Positions 33,923 to 49,234 of a stretch of 64,000 nucleotides of DNA are shown piece after piece (the stretch's first letter is position 1; the number at the start of each line of letters is the position of its first letter). Under the pieces are notes generated by a model. That model had not been told where the DNA came from. It ran no database searches and saw only the letters and a program-made list of their open reading frames with translations. The position numbers and the translations under genes were made by a program. The stretch comes from Gibbula magus. Its lineage: Eukaryota > Mollusca > Gastropoda > Trochida > Trochidae. The stretch spans positions 29,455,860 to 29,519,859 of the forward strand of contig OW388293.1 of the NCBI GenBank assembly GCA_936450465.1, read 5' to 3'.

Positions 33923-34320
33923 TTTGACCTTAATTAGATAAAAGGAGAAGTTATTTAAAATTCGTATATTAACCTTCTTGTTGACAGTTCGTTAACATTA
34001 CGTTGATTTATTTTCCTTATCAACAGGAGACGGAAGGGTATTAAGAACAGGTGTTGATCTCCGATAATCAGTTGAACGTCCGGAATGGGAAGTTATTTAG
34101 CTCTGCGTTACTGCTATCAGTGAAAATAATGAAACGTCTGAACCCAGTAATTTTGTTTTGATCTCATGGATGTGGACATCGGAATGAACAGTGGTGAACT
34201 TGACAACTATGTCTATTATTTCCTTTAGAGGCAATCAACAATCGTACAAACTAAACATGTAATTAATTTAAATTCCACATAGTAAATGTCATTCCTTGAA
34301 AACGTTAATAGGGAAATAAA
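33923..34320. repeat. Paralogous block shared with window start and with 17400-17460
   Basis: 33923-34165 matches 1-255. Then CCTTTAGAGGCAATCAACAATC at 34222 matches CCTTTAGAGACAATCAACAATC near 17398, followed by AATTC.A.ATTCCA. Order within the ancestral unit is thus window start, 17.4-kb anchor, exon-like block. Confidence 0.7.
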
Positions 34321-34337
34321 ATGTAATTGTTGCAAAA

Positions 34338-34613
34338 TCAGACAATCAGAAGTACTTTTCCCTTCGTGGAATAATTACCATAGCTAAGCAATGTCTTTAC
34401 ATCAACTATCTGGTTTCCAATCTTGCCAATTTTTCCTGTTGAGGCTCCGGAAATTTGCCAAACATATTCTCTTATTCCTGTTTGATCAATAAACTCGATG
34501 ACAAATATACTGTTGACATGAGTGAAACTTTGGTAAAACATGATGAGTGTTCCCGTGTTACAAGAAATGAAAGTGTATGCATTTTTAAACAAATGAGGAT
34601 ATGAAACATACAA
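34338..34613 (-). pseudogene. MAM-domain-like 91-codon fragment
   Basis: The frame has the general pattern of the middle of a MAM domain: a cysteine followed by a hydrophobic strand (SCNTGTLIMFYQSF), then SIFVIEFID, then a W..SG..(T)G..G pattern (YVWQISGASTGKIGKIGN), then a V-rich strand and a stop. MAM domains are extracellular adhesion modules, so this fits a secreted or membrane protein. Related DNA at 0.33 and 17.57 kb keeps only the GNQI.DV.T or YGN pieces and contains stops. An identical copy is at 40115-40390. Domain assignment is by eye and weak, and the ATG may be internal to an exon. Confidence 0.3.
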
Positions 34614-34640
34614 TAGACATATTTACACACCATAGTGAAA

Positions 34641-34740
<100 letters not shown>

Positions 34741-34839
34741 GTATAAATAAGTGTCGGATATGAAAGCGAAAATAAAACGTGACAGACGGTTTATAATAAC
34801 AAATTAAAGGTTTGAGGTTAACACTCCAATAACAGTTTT

Positions 34840-36240
34840 ACGTGTTCAGGTATTCAAAAGCTCCGACGGGGTTAATACGACGCATGAGTCAGCTACTTCC
34901 TTCCCTTTTGTTAAAACTAGAAAACAAACTTATGTTAGACATAATCTGAAATATTAAAGGAACAGCCATGTACCAATGGTGCTGAATTGTTTTTAGAAAT
35001 ATCAAACATGCCAGAAACCACACATGAATTGTTTTTTATCCTCAGTAATTGAAATAGCTGCCCTGCTGTGGTTTGACGTCATTGAAATAACAAAAATGAT
35101 TCAGCATCAAAAGTATATATGTTATGTTACCGAATAACTTCCGTCTTAGTCCGTTGTAAAGCCTTTTATCTGATCTTTATCATATTATATTCAGACGATG
35201 TTCTCATCGGACTTGATCATGACGCCCACATATGTTGCAGACTTTCGTCTTCTATAGTTACTTTTATATGGTTCAAAATATGTCTTAGGGTTGTCAATTT
35301 ACTTGTTATGCAAAGGGAATCCACAAATGATAACAATATCCTAAGGAGCAGAGTTTTCTTTTCTTGCAGATGCCTCATTGAAGCCTTATTTCAATACTTC
35401 AATTGTCTATTTAGATAAGACAGGTTGGCTATATGAAATTCTTTCAAACTGTTCATGCTTACTAAAACTAGTGAACCCTGGTAGGCAACAGGAAAGTTGA
35501 GAATCATGATCGGATGACGTACACTGCTGAAGTTGAAACCAGATTTTCTACTATCCTGAGCAAATTCTTTTTTTCTAGCTCGTTTCGTTTTGACGGGATA
35601 AATAACGGATGCAAGCCTTAAGAGCAATTCAGAGTAATGATTATGTTAATAGCCAATAAAGGTGTCAGTATTTAAATTATTTTCTGTTTCATTACAATTT
35701 ATTATCATGTCCGGTTAATTATTAATGTAAAAACTAGAACAGATATTGGTACATGTTATTCTAATATATTGCTTGTATGTACAGCCCTCATCTCTCATTT
35801 AAAGAAACCTAAAGGTCACCAAAAACGTGGCGTGACACTGAAATGATATTGATTGTCAAAGACAGTTTTATATGAAGTGAACGCCATAATCGTTCTATAT
35901 TTTATAAGAAATGAAATAGCAGGAAACAAGTTATGGCTGTCAATTCACATAAATGAGCAATTTGTCAAAATAAAAGACTTTACATTGAATCGTTTGTCAC
36001 AATCAATCTAAACAATGTGTTCATATCAATTTGCCATGATAGTTTTCATTCAAAACTATTGTGTTCGGAATATATTAACAAACCTAAAACTTGAGTTTAT
36101 GAATCATAATCTAAAACGCTATCTAACACGCTCATCTCGTCAGTGGTTTCACAAATGACATCAAATAAAAGGCAAGTTCGTCAAATGAATGAATGCATTT
36201 CGTGTTGCATAAAAATATAATTAATAAAAGAGATCCTTCT
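34840..36240. repeat. Paralogous block, copy 3 (partners 330-2340, 17570-20180)
   Basis: See 330-2340. An acceptor-like CTTTTCTTGCAG followed by ATGC at 35358-35373 matches TTGTTATTGCAGATGCATTG at 19073. The frame after it (DASLKPYFNTS ...) is open for about 44 codons here but hits a stop after 14 in the 19-kb copy. Frames at 35119-35418 and 35391-35627 are not preserved in the paralogues. Confidence 0.75.
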
Positions 36241-39200
36241 CATTTTAAAACAAATAATCACTTATAAAAAATAGAAAGTCTTTCATCAGAAGTAGCATAT
36301 GCTTTATCAAAAATATTTTCGAACATTTTGGATTTACACTCATAAAGTTTTAATCAAAAACAAGAACTAAATATCTGTAAATCCTTTTATATTATAATAA
36401 CAGTTTATAATATTGATTATTGTGTTTAATTGAAGCAGTCATAATGAATATATGATAACTGTTTAGTAGTTAACCTAAATATACATCTACAGAAGCAGTC
36501 TTAAAATCGAAGCTAATGCATGGACACGTGTATTGGCGGATGTTTCTCTAGGTAGCCAACGGTTTCACAGGCCTGACCTTAACGCCTTTCCAAGTAACTC
36601 AAATTATGTTTTATTTGCAAAGACGAGAAAATCTAACTTCTCAACATTTACGTTTACGGTCTGCATTTTCGACAAGATATTACCCAGTGTATATTTTGGA
36701 TAAGATAATTTGACCAAAGAGTATAATAAAATTACCACTCCACCAGGAGACGGCTGTGTTGTCAGTGTTCTGACAAGAAAACAGTAGAAAGTCTAGATCA
36801 CGCCTGTTTTGGGTATTCGAATAATGCTTTACACAATGTTAAAGAAAGTCTAAAAGTGGAATTATATTTATAGTCTGCAGTGGTAAAAGTAAACAAATAT
36901 TTCTTGATTACTTGAGGCTATACCCCTGTCATAGTGACGTAACAGAACATCTGGTTGCTATTAGCCTTGAGTAAAACTTTATAGTGAGATTATGACACAG
37001 GAAGTCACAATTATTTTAGTTACATTGACCCAATTAAGGTAAATTATATCCAAGTTATAGTCACGCACCCAACATGAGTAAATGGTCAAGTTGCTGAAGC
37101 AGCCCCATTACAATATTTGATTATTGTATTTTAGCATCAGAGTATCTATAGTCATTGATCAACGTTGAGGTGGCTTGTCTCTTTGGCAATATATGTGTAC
37201 ATCAAACAGAATCATCAGAATAATTGTGTTACTCATATCGCCACCAAACGTGGTACAAAACCTACGAAAAGATGCAGAAATATATGTACAGATTGATCAA
37301 GACAGCAGGCAACAGAAAAAATATACTGAACAGCAAAAGAAACGCCAGTCCACTGTCACAATTTAGTAATAACTGATATCGCTGTATTGAGAACATTTAT
37401 AAAATCAGAGCATTCATGTAAATAGACATAACGATAAGTCGAAGCCGGTGTAGAACGTTTGTATAACAAGTCTTGTGTCATAGTCATTCTCTGGAAATAA
37501 AAAAGAATGGCCCCTTAAAGAAGAGAAGAGTCGTAAAGAGTAGTGTACAGGAAACACAGACAGATACTTTCGCCGCCAGATGATATAAATTCTGCGTTAG
37601 ACAGATACTTTCGCCGCCAGATGATATAAATTCTGCGTTAGAATGACATTAACTTATAGGATATTTGTTGTAAATTATTTGATAAAAACGTTTAAAACAA
37701 ACACAAGAAATAAAATCAAATATACATAAAACGCTCATATACATGTACAATGTTGCTAAAATAGCTGGTAAAATATAATTTTAAAACATTGATGCTTGCT
37801 GGATTGATTGCCTGCTTGCCCTTGTGCTTGCTGTATTCACAATTTTGGAAAGATAACATCGATTTGGAACAGACATACCACCTAATCAGCAATGTACACC
37901 AAAGACTAAGATACTTTGAATAAACTAATTCTGCTCCCACGATTGCAGATGAATTGAAGAATTAAGTTAACACTGAATCTATTTCCTACAACATTTTTAT
38001 GTGTTCACGTATTCAAAAGCTCCGACCGGGTTAATATGACGTATTAATTAGCTGCTCTCTTCCCTTATGTTTACCCTAGTAAAAAGCAAACTTATGCTAG
38101 ATACATGCATAATTTGACTGAAAGGGAAAGCCGAGTGCCAGTAGTGCTGAATGTTTTTTTTATAGAAAATATCACACATGCCAGAAACCACACATGAATT
38201 TGAAATAGCTTTCCTGATGTGGTTTGACGTCACCGAAATAACACAAATGCATTATCAGACAAGGAGTTGAGGAAATCAGAATCATGACTTTGTGAGAGTA
38301 AACTTCATCGGTGTTTGTCAGTTGGAATGTTGTATAGCTGGATTATTTTCCCAATCATTTTCCAATCCGATTTCAACTATAATGATGCCACAAATGACAC
38401 ATAGAAACAAGGGCCTCCAGCAACTCATTTGGCAAATACTAAACTACTAATATTACTTTACATGTTTCTTCTTTATAGTATAACCTCGAGTTTAACAGTA
38501 CTTATTTTAGCGAGGCTTTTTCTTTGAGTAGGTGTAAAGTTACATTATGTCTAATTTTTGCTTTATGCCAACAAGTATCTGACAAAGTACCGATAAGAAT
38601 ACTTAAAGGCAAACTATATCATTCAAATAATCCAATTTGATATAGATTTATTAGATGAAAAAGCTTTTTGAATTCAAATTACAGATATGATTTTAATCAA
38701 ATAATTGATAAAATACCTGCCAAAACCATACATGTACGAAATAAAAAAAATGAACAGTTTGAAACAGAGTTGAGTTCACATGTTAGAAGGCATAACAGCT
38801 AGTGAAATGAAAATGTGGTTAATAAATAAATAAATACTTATGAATGTTTGATTATGTCATTGCTTTTACCTAAGAATATGGGAACATGTTCAGGTCGCTA
38901 CAGTGACATACATATCTTGCAAAAATGGTCTTGTGTGGAAGTATCTACACAGATAGGCACCATTTTAAATACGATCTGTTCTGATTGGCATGTACTGTTG
39001 AGCCTCTACCGAGTTATGATTAGGTACTAATTCACAATTCATTATTCTCGTTTGTCAAATATTAATCATTTTCTGACATATTTAGTTACAATCAATGACT
39101 CGTTTAGCGTGGATAAAACTTAAGGGTACGTTGATACCGGCTATAATGTAATTTATGGTAATAGACATAAGACACATTTGCTGGTTTAATTTGATAAAAT

Positions 39201-40114
39201 GTATTCAATCTAAGCGTCCATGGTACTATAATAACACTTAGAACATAACCTTATATATTACTCTTCCCTTCTGTAGCATTCGTTGTATGCCATCATTACT
39301 AGGATAAAACAAAATCAATAATGTTCTATTGTTTTGATGGAAGCTTTACAGATTTTCGGGTTAATACATGACAGTTGTGGGGTTTCAAGAAACAAAAACA
39401 GTATGCAGATGTCTTTAAAGGGTGTTAATGTGTAATAAAGAAGTTGTATATCCACTATAACTTGTCATATCTGTACCACAATCTTATAGAAAGTCATTTC
39501 ACCATTTTCAGATAGATGTTTCACATTATCTAGATTACTTATTCCGTTACCATCCTGTCCGTTACCAATACCTGCTAATCATACAATCATTATCATTGAG
39601 GGAATTGAAACACTCAACGAATGTCCTCTGTAAGTTGCTAAACTATATAACTTCAATGTTAATAATTCTATTGAGTTGATATCACTAGTGTACCTTGCCT
39701 TTGACCTTAATTAGATAAAAGGAGAAGTTATTTAAAATTCGTATATTAACCTTCTTGTTGACAGTTCGTTAACATTACGTTGATTTATTTTCCTTATCAA
39801 CAGGAGACGGAAGGGTATTAAGAACAGGTGTTGATCTCCGATAATCAGTTGAACGTCCGGAATGGGAAGTTATTTAGCTCTGCGTTACTGCTATCAGTGA
39901 AAATAATGAAACGTCTGAACCCAGTAATTTTGTTTTGATCTCATGGATGTGGACATCGGAATGAACAGTGGTGAACTTGACAACTATGTCTATTATTTCC
40001 TTTAGAGGCAATCAACAATCGTACAAACTAAACATGTAATTAATTTAAATTCCACATAGTAAATGTCATTCCTTGAAAACGTTAATAGGGAAATAAAATG
40101 TAATTGTTGCAAAA

Positions 40115-40390
40115 TCAGACAATCAGAAGTACTTTTCCCTTCGTGGAATAATTACCATAGCTAAGCAATGTCTTTACATCAACTATCTGGTTTCCAATCT
40201 TGCCAATTTTTCCTGTTGAGGCTCCGGAAATTTGCCAAACATATTCTCTTATTCCTGTTTGATCAATAAACTCGATGACAAATATACTGTTGACATGAGT
40301 GAAACTTTGGTAAAACATGATGAGTGTTCCCGTGTTACAAGAAATGAAAGTGTATGCATTTTTAAACAAATGAGGATATGAAACATACAA
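40115..40390 (-). pseudogene. MAM-domain-like fragment, unit B copy
   Basis: Same 91-codon frame as at 34338-34613, with no change in the translation. Identity reflects the recent duplication and says nothing about selection. Confidence 0.3.
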
Positions 40391-40417
40391 TAGACATATT
40401 TACACACCATAGTGAAA

Positions 40418-40547
<130 letters not shown>

Positions 40548-43303
40548 GTATAAATAAGTGTCGGATATGAAAGCGAAAATAAAACGTGACAGACGGTTTA
40601 TAATAACAAATTAAAGGTTTGAGGTTAACACTCCAATAACAGTTTTACGTGTTCAGGTATTCAAAAGCTCCGACGGGGTTAATACGACGCATGAGTCAGC
40701 TACTTCCTTCCCTTTTGTTAAAACTAGAAAACAAACTTATGTTAGACATAATCTGAAATATTAAAGGAACAGCCATGTACCAATGGTGCTGAATTGTTTT
40801 TAGAAATATCAAACATGCCAGAAACCACACATGAATTGTTTTTTATCCTCAGTAATTGAAATAGCTGCCCTGCTGTGGTTTGACGTCATTGAAATAACAA
40901 AAATGATTCAGCATCAAAAGTATATATGTTATGTTACCGAATAACTTCCGTCTTAGTCCGTTGTAAAGCCTTTTATCTGATCTTTATCATATTATATTCA
41001 GACGATGTTCTCATCGGACTTGATCATGACGCCCACATATGTTGCAGACTTTCGTCTTCTATAGTTACTTTTATATGGTTCAAAATATGTCTTAGGGTTG
41101 TCAATTTACTTGTTATGCAAAGAGAATCCACAAATGATAACAATATCCTAAGGAGCAGAGTTTTCTTTTCTTGCAGATGCCTCATTGAAGCCTTATTTCA
41201 ATACTTCAATTGTCTATTTAGATAAGACAGGTTGGCTATATGAAATTCTTTCAAACTGTTCATGCTTACTAAAACTAGTGAACCCTGGTAGGCAACAGGA
41301 AAGTTGAGAATCATGATCGGATGACGTACACTGCTGAAGTTGAAACCAGATTTTCTACTATCCTGAGCAAATTCTTTTTTTCTAGCTCGTTTCGTTTTGA
41401 CGGGATAAATAACGGATGCAAGCCTTAAGAGCAATTCAGAGTAATGATTATGTTAATAGCCAATAAAGGTGTCAGTATTTAAATTATTTTCTGTTTCATT
41501 ACAATTTATTATCATGTCCGGTTAATTATTAATGTAAAAACTAGAACAGATATTGGTACATGTTATTCTGATATATTGCTTGTATGTACAGCCCTCATCT
41601 CTCATTTAAAGAAACCTAAAGGTCACCAAAAACGTGGCGTGACACTGAAATGATATTGATTGTCAAAGACAGTTTTATATGAAGTGAACGCCATAATCGT
41701 TCTATATTTTATAAGAAATGAAATAGCAGGAAACAAGTTATGGCTGTCAATTCACATAAATGAGCAATTTGTCAAAATAAAAGACTTTACATTGAATCGT
41801 TTGTCACAATCAATCTAAACAATGTGTTCATATCAATTTGCCATGATAGTTTTCATTCAAAACTATTGTGTTCGGAATATATTAACAAACCTAAAACTTG
41901 AGTTTATGAATCATAATCTAAAACGCTATCTAACACGCTCATCTCGTCAGTGGTTTCACAAATGACATCAAATAAAAGGCAAGTTCGTCAAATGAATGAA
42001 TGCATTTCGTGTTGCATAAAAATATAATTAATAAAAGAGATCCTTCTCATTTTAAAACAAATAATCACTTATAAAAAATAGAAAGTCTTTCATCAGAAGT
42101 AGCATATGCTTTATCAAAAATATTTTCGAACATTTTGGATTTACACTCATAAAGTTTTAATCAAAAACAAGAACTAAATATCTGTAAATCCTTTTATATT
42201 ATAATAACAGTTTATAATATTGATTATTGTGTTTAATTGAAGCAGTCATAATGAATATATGATAACTGTTTAGTAGTTAACCTAAATATACATCTACAGA
42301 AGCAGTCTTAAAATCGAAGCTAATGCATGGACACGTGTATTGGCGGATGTTTCTCTAGGTAGCCAACGGTTTCACAGGCCTGACCTTAACGCCTTTCCAA
42401 GTAACTCAAATTATGTTTTATTTGCAAAGACGAGAAAATCTAACTTCTCAACATTTACGTTTACGGTCTGCATTTTCGACAAGATATTACCCAGTGTATA
42501 TTTTGGATAAGATAATTTGACCAAAGAGTATAATAAAATTACCACTCCACCAGGAGACGGCTGTGTTGTCAGTGTTCTGACAAGAAAACAGTAGAAAGTC
42601 TAGATCACGCCTGTTTTGGGTATTCGAATAATGCTTTACACAATGTTAAAGAAAGTCTAAAAGTGGAATTATATTTATAGTCTGCAGTGGTAAAAGTAAA
42701 CAAATATGTCTTGATTACTTGAGGCTATACCCCTGTCATAGTGACGTAACAGAACATCTGGTTGCTATTAGCCTTGAGTAAAACTTTATAGTGAGATTAT
42801 GACACAGGAAGTCACAATTATTTTAGTTACATTGACCCAATTAAGGTAAATTATATCCAAGTTATAGTCACGCACCCAACATGAGTAAATGGTCAAGTTG
42901 CTGAAGCAGCCCCATTACAATATTTGATTATTGTATTTTAGCATCAGAGTATCTATAGTCATTGATCAACGTTGAGGTGGCTTGTCTCTTTGGCAATATA
43001 TGTGTACATCAAACAGAATCATCAGAATAATTGTGTTACTCATATCGCCACCAAACGTGGTACAAAACCTACGAAAAGATGCAGAAATATATGTACAGAT
43101 TGATCAAGACAGCAGGCAACAGAAAAAATATACTGAACAGCAAAAGAAACGCCAGTCCACTGTCACAATTTAGTAATAACTGATATCGCTGTATTGAGAA
43201 CATTTATAAAATCAGAGCATTCATGTAAATAGACATAACGATAAGTCGAAGCCGGTGTAGAACGTTTGTATAACAAGTCTTGTGTCATAGTCATTCTCTG
43301 GAA

Positions 43304-46119
43304 AACAAGCCACATTGCTATTCAGATGAGGAAGGGCTCAATGTGCTTTTAAATGCAATTGGAACTTGTGCAAACATTCCCATGACGTTTTGTTATGCAC
43401 AACCCCATTATTTGCTGATGTTGATTTGACGTTATGACGTCATTTGGATTTTAATTCAGAATGGTTCTAAGGGTCTCATTTTGGTTAAACTTCAAGGTAT
43501 TGCATTCTTTTTCGGTAACAAGGTGTTACAGTCCTTTCAAACATTTGTTTTAGCAAAGCATTCATTTCTTAAACATTGAGGCTGGAGTCACAATTCGGGG
43601 TCCTTTTCACAGAGCAAATCTCGGATTAAAGCACGAGAAATTTGAATTTTGACAGGCCAATACAGATCATGTTACCATGACAACATGTGACGTGCATTTT
43701 CGGCAACTGATACCATTTGGTTACCAATAGCTCCACATATTCTCTGACATTTACTAGTGATATGATAAAACATGGGCTGATATGCAAACAGAAACTACAA
43801 TCATTAAAACTGGCGTTTCTTTTGTCGAAAATATACACATTGGTAAATACTTGATATCATTAAAATAAAAAATATAACATTCAATATTGATCAATTGTAC
43901 ATTAAATTGTATTGATAAAATGGCAAAATGACATTTTCATGGCGTTATTGTAATTCAAAATTTCACATCCATGTAGAAATTGATGATATTAATGTTTATC
44001 CATTTCTCAACTTTCGTCAGTTAATATATTGTTAGCCATCAGGTAAAGTAATAACTATCAATAAATAACGGTCAATCATGGATCAGAGCAACGCAACTGA
44101 TTAAATAATTGTAATCGTCACCGATTGCAGGGGAGTGACATGATTTACATGTTCCATATTGCTTAACAATATTCTGCCAGCGTCCAGTGTCTATAGAGAG
44201 TCTATGATTTACAAATTATTGGTGTCAAACTACATTTAGGCAGGACAAGATGATCATTTTCAAAAGATTGCCTGTTTTAAAAAGTTAGTAATATTGTCTT
44301 TTTGCTGTCGGTGTGAATTCTTATCACCAAGATACACAGAATAGATATTTTAACAGTGATTCAACTTTAACTAAAATCAAGAAATATTACATGTTGGTGG
44401 ATTTCTAAAGATAAATGACATACCAGACTTATCTAATATAAATGTAACGGAGACCATCCATGGATAAGTAGTTGTATAGTGACTGAAAGTTATGAACGAA
44501 TACAGAACTTGGGATAGTTTCGCCCTTACTGCATGCTAATTTATGCCAATATGATACCATTCCTTAAGGAATGTGTATAGATTAAGCATTTTTCAAAATG
44601 TACTTTTTCTATAATACATGTACATTTGTATCTTCATACCCCCACACCTCACATCCATACAACAAAATGAAATACAAATAAATGAAAAATACCAATGAAT
44701 TGGGTCCTTAACATTTGGGAAAATATATTCGATATTCTATCCTTCACTCAAATTATTGACTGTTGTCATACGTTAACGTCTTTGATACTATAACAATTTT
44801 ACCAATACCTTCAACTAATGTGGACAGTGGATGATTTTGGTTTTTACAAAAATCATCCCCTTGTCCTAGTTCAGTACTCTTTCTACTCTACCCTGCACCT
44901 CCCCTCTCCGTTCATACAAAACTAAGAACAAGTGTTAAATGCCAGGATATTATCTGGGTTTAAGACCAATGAAGAATATGACTTCATGTGTGAATGTCAA
45001 TTTGAGCTATGTTCCTTTATATGTAGTGCGATTTCCCAATGTTGGTTTAATTGTTAACAATTTGTAAATTTTTAACCATCAAATGCAAAAATGAGGAGGA
45101 ATTTATTCCAGTTTGTGGCAACAAGGTGAACCTCCAAATCTCCCGACATGCATTTTCTTGACATGTAATTTCTTGGTTGATTGTGCTGACGGTAGGGGAG
45201 GACATGCTTCAAATATTGCCTACAGTTTTTGTAATTGCTGGTAGTTATCAACACACTTTTGAATAGGATGTTGGTGTTTTGATCTTATTGTGACGCAATT
45301 TCCACAGACATTTTGTTTTGACTATCAGAAAAAAAGGTACTTCTTTGACAGCTTTAGGTTTTGAAGTCTTCATAATCATTGCATTGTAATTCTTTTAGCA
45401 AAATATATATAACAAAACACATTTAGAAGATTGGTTCCAAAGCTTACGTATATACAAAGTACAAAGCTTTTTCTCCCTGAAAATAATGTGTCACTTTGTT
45501 GTTTGTAACATGTTTTTCTCAAATATTTCTTCTGCTGCAATTCTTCAAGGACTTCATCTTCTTCAAAAACATCTTCAAATATAGTAACATGACACTAATG
45601 ATGTCCATTGGGAGGGAATATAATATCACATCGTAGCTGATTTACGTAAGTTGCTCTGATTCCCACCCTGGAACAAAAATAAACCCAATAATGCCCATCC
45701 TTTCTAAGCAAAATCTGCAGAAGAACATATTTGAACCATACAGCTCTGACAACATATAGTATATACTAACTTTTAAATACAAAGAACGTCAACGAAAGGA
45801 ACCGTGTTCATTATAAAACAATTCCTAGATGATACGATTTCAAATAGTCATCACTGTTTGTGAAATATGTAATAATAGAACATATCCATGTAAACAGTTT
45901 ACACTTAGTTTTTTGACAAAAAAAAAGATAGTGATAGATGCACTAATATACGCTGTTGATAATAAATTGAACGGCGTGAACAAATGAGGAATATCAGCCA
46001 TGTGTCACACATGAATATTATATTATCAACCCACGCACAAACAATACTGCAATATTGATATCTACTCATTAAAATATTAAATGGACCGTTGGTGTGTACT
46101 TTTGTCGAAATCATATTTC
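43304..46119. other. No gene recognised
   Basis: Single-copy-looking DNA between the 5.8-kb units and the 46.1-kb block. TATGACGTCA at 43434 is a lone CRE-like site. Short minus-strand frames (43626-43838, 45072-45254) show no family features. Confidence 0.5.
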
Positions 46120-46140
46120 ATTTGTTTATTTTAGAAAACT

Positions 46141-46245
46141 ATGAAAATAGCTGTATTATTTTGGTTGCAAATTGGACTAATTGACTGCTACAATTATATA
46201 TTTGAAAGACAATATTTAAGAAATCTAGCCAACAGCTGCATGTAA
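46141..46245 (+). pseudogene. 34-codon signal-peptide-like frame
   Basis: MKIAVLFWLQIGLIDCYNY and 15 more residues, then TAA. The start looks like a secretion signal, and TATTTTAG lies just upstream. The paralogous copy at 20602 keeps the ATG and MKIAVLL but stops after seven codons. This is either the first exon of a lost gene or chance; donor-like sites are weak. Confidence 0.2.
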
Positions 46246-46992
46246 TTGTCACCGATTATATCTATTATAACTATTATCTTGAATCGTATTTTATGCTTCT
46301 TATTCAAAGCACTTAGGAGAGATTTCAGCATTGTTTATTTTGGGGCTGAGTTGAACAATATCTAAATGAGCATATGATTGATTAAAGATTACGCATCCAT
46401 TGTGTTTCATAAACTTGTATTTGGCTTTAATACGTTCCAACACACCATATGTGCTGTTTACAGTCAAATAATTCACTCTTGCATATTCATTCAATATCGA
46501 AAATATGATCTAATCACAATCGAGCAACATAATTATGCATGTGGAGAAACCGAAACTACACGTTGAATTTACATGAACAGTATTTATATTACCTATTTAA
46601 CATTATAAACTCAAACTTGTCATTCTGTCTGTTGTAAATAAGATTAAAACATTACTTTTGACTAATTTGTGCGCGTCAATCGTGGTGCATTGTAAGGGTT
46701 TCAATCAGAAACCACTTCTTTTACCTTCACATCGTCAATATACTAAGTCGACTATCATTAAAATGGTAGTTTCCAGTACTTCTCGCTAAAGTAGCACCAT
46801 CTATAACGTTTGGAATACGTGACCCCCAACAAAACAATAGTTGCATCTTTAATACTGTGCCCCTTTATATATATATAGACTATTTTATTAAAATATTAAA
46901 ACCCACACTTAATGTTTAATAATGTAATTATGTTGTACATTATTTACTCTGTTGGGCCTACATATACAATGAGTCTACCGTTTGCTATATTA

Positions 46993-47042
46993 TGACGTCA
47001 TACCATTGTTACGACACTATCATTGTGACATTGTAACGTCAC
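46993..47042. promoter_or_regulatory. CRE-like pair
   Basis: TGACGTCA at 46993-47000 and GTAACGTCAC at 47033-47042. The combination resembles the cluster at 15.5 kb. No gene start is recognised next to it. Confidence 0.25.
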
Positions 47043-47640
47043 AACTGTCATTCTCCCTGATGATACCAATGAAACTAGTTGGAGAAAAAAATGGCTCTGT
47101 GTTTTTTTTACTTTTGAATATTTGTAACTGTATACTTGTCAAAAATTTTGTCTATATATATATATCGCGCTTACAATGAAATATTATCGTATACAAAATA
47201 TAAAATCTGATCTAACCTGAAGTTTTAAGACATTGCAATTCCCGATCATATTGTATCATATTTTCATTTGACACAAACTCATTCGGCTGATGTATTCCTC
47301 AATGTGTGCATCCCAATCACATCTTCAATAAGTGTTAGGAGAGTTGATGAGGAGAAGCCATTTTCCTTTGTGGAACTAGTATTACAGCAAATCGTCTCTC
47401 CAGAAAGAGTCTGATTTTCGGACCCGCCATTGTCGTTGTAATACAGATTTTTCTTGTACAAAGTTTATTTCACTCGACAATAAATGCAAGCAAATTAATT
47501 ACAGGATTGTAATGAGCCTTTGCGTCACACTTGCATATAAATATATTATTGAAGTGTATACCCATTGCTTAGTTACAGTTGAAACGTGTACAAGGAAAAT
47601 CTATTAATATATGCCAAACGAACAGGACACAGCATTCCTA

Positions 47641-48916
47641 AACTTTTCCTTCTATTCACATGATCTACCAAGAGTCATGATGTTTTAGATAAAATGATAA
47701 AGGTTTTTAGATTTTGTTAATCAGCATCATTTTAAATAGTGATTTTACAGCCATAGGATCAGCAGGTATTATCAATGGAGATCAATCATCTTTTGAACTG
47801 ACAATTGCTCTCTATTGATCGTTTGAAGACTTGATAACAAGTCATATTGTCAACGACTGCAAAAGCATTGTCTGGATTATAAACTATCCAATAACAACAC
47901 GTTTGTGTATGTAAAAATTTCGTGGGAATGGAATTGAAGGCGTGCGCTTTGATAACTTGAAATTAAGCTCAAACTTTCACTAACTGAGCTGTTGGAGTTT
48001 TGTTTAAAATCAGATTAAATCACCTACCTTTTAAAATTTCTTAATTTCAATTGTGTATAACGATATTTTGGACATTACTAGAAGCTTATGAACCTGACAC
48101 AGCTTCACATGTTTCCGTGTTTCCAATACAAGTAGTATAATTGTTTCATTTCATTTGTCATTCAGCATAGTAACGATGCCAAAGAAAACACGAAACAATA
48201 CCCAACAACTTACAAGACTGTCTGTTTTATGGATTAATATCTTATAAATACTATTTAGGAGCAATTAAATGCTTAAATGCTTACTTCAACCGCTGTAATT
48301 TGTTAATTGATGTTGCCAGGGGAACACGATTCAAACTACGATGGTCATGGTCATTACAGGTTTATGTGGTAATCCTTGATTCCCAATAAAGGTCGCATAT
48401 ATGTTTCAGTGCATGTGTCATTAAACAACAAGAAACCATGTTTTATTACCAGAACTATCTGTTATGCCAATTCTGGACTGGTGCCCAGATGACCTAACTA
48501 TAAATCAATCAACAGAGAACAAGTCTTATAATATATCATAAATATACATTTGATATAATTTATCATGCATTGAATAAAAGCAATTGCCAAATGCTAGCAA
48601 TTCTAATGTGCATAATAGATATATACACCCATACAACGGAGATCTGATGTTGTGGCCAAATTGTTTATTCAACGCTTGGTATCAGACATATCAGGAAGTA
48701 GCTACATGTATGACATAAATCCCTCTCTTCTCTTCTATATCGATTATATCATAAACCATGTTAAAAATATGTGAATAATAATATCCCTTAAGGACATGTA
48801 TTGGATGTATGCTTCAAGTTGCATTATGCAGTGTTATGGAAATACATGCAAATAATTCAACAATGTCAACATTCTGAAAATGCAGTAAGCATTGTTTGAA
48901 AGTATCACTGATTCCA
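47641..48916. other. No gene recognised; left flank of the 6.7-kb array
   Basis: AT-rich, not matched elsewhere by eye. It ends at the exact left edge of the first tandem unit. Confidence 0.5.
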
Positions 48917-49234
48917 GTACTGTTGTACTAATATGTATTTTATCTGGAACATCCAACGAGATTGAAGCTTCTAATACGATCGGATTTAAACTTAACATTA
49001 CCCTGTTTACAGTTCAGGATGCACAAAGGTTAAAGAAAACAAAACTTGGTAAATGATTGGTTATGTTTTCTTCTCAAAAGATGTTTTTTTCCTACATGTT
49101 GTGAACAATTACATACTTATTTGTTAACTATAACAAAAACTTCTATGACAGTTTTAAAAAAAAAATATCGGGAAAGTTTTCGAGTAAAGATACTGACAGC
49201 ACGACAGGAAATGCTAAGACATATCGCCAACACT

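Larger units (their letters stand above)
46120..47640. repeat. Paralogous block (partner 20560-21830)
   Basis: See 20560-21830. This copy contains the longer signal-peptide-like frame (46141) and a CRE-like pair (46993-47042) not evident in the partner. Confidence 0.8.

Noticed and set aside
36745..36873. 42-codon frame with C-x2-C ... H-x-C (RRRLCCQC ... LDHAC), like the zinc-binding end of a LINE protein
   Set aside because: Histidine-cysteine spacing does not fit the usual motif, nothing upstream resembles reverse transcriptase, and it is too short. Same in the unit B copy at 42552.
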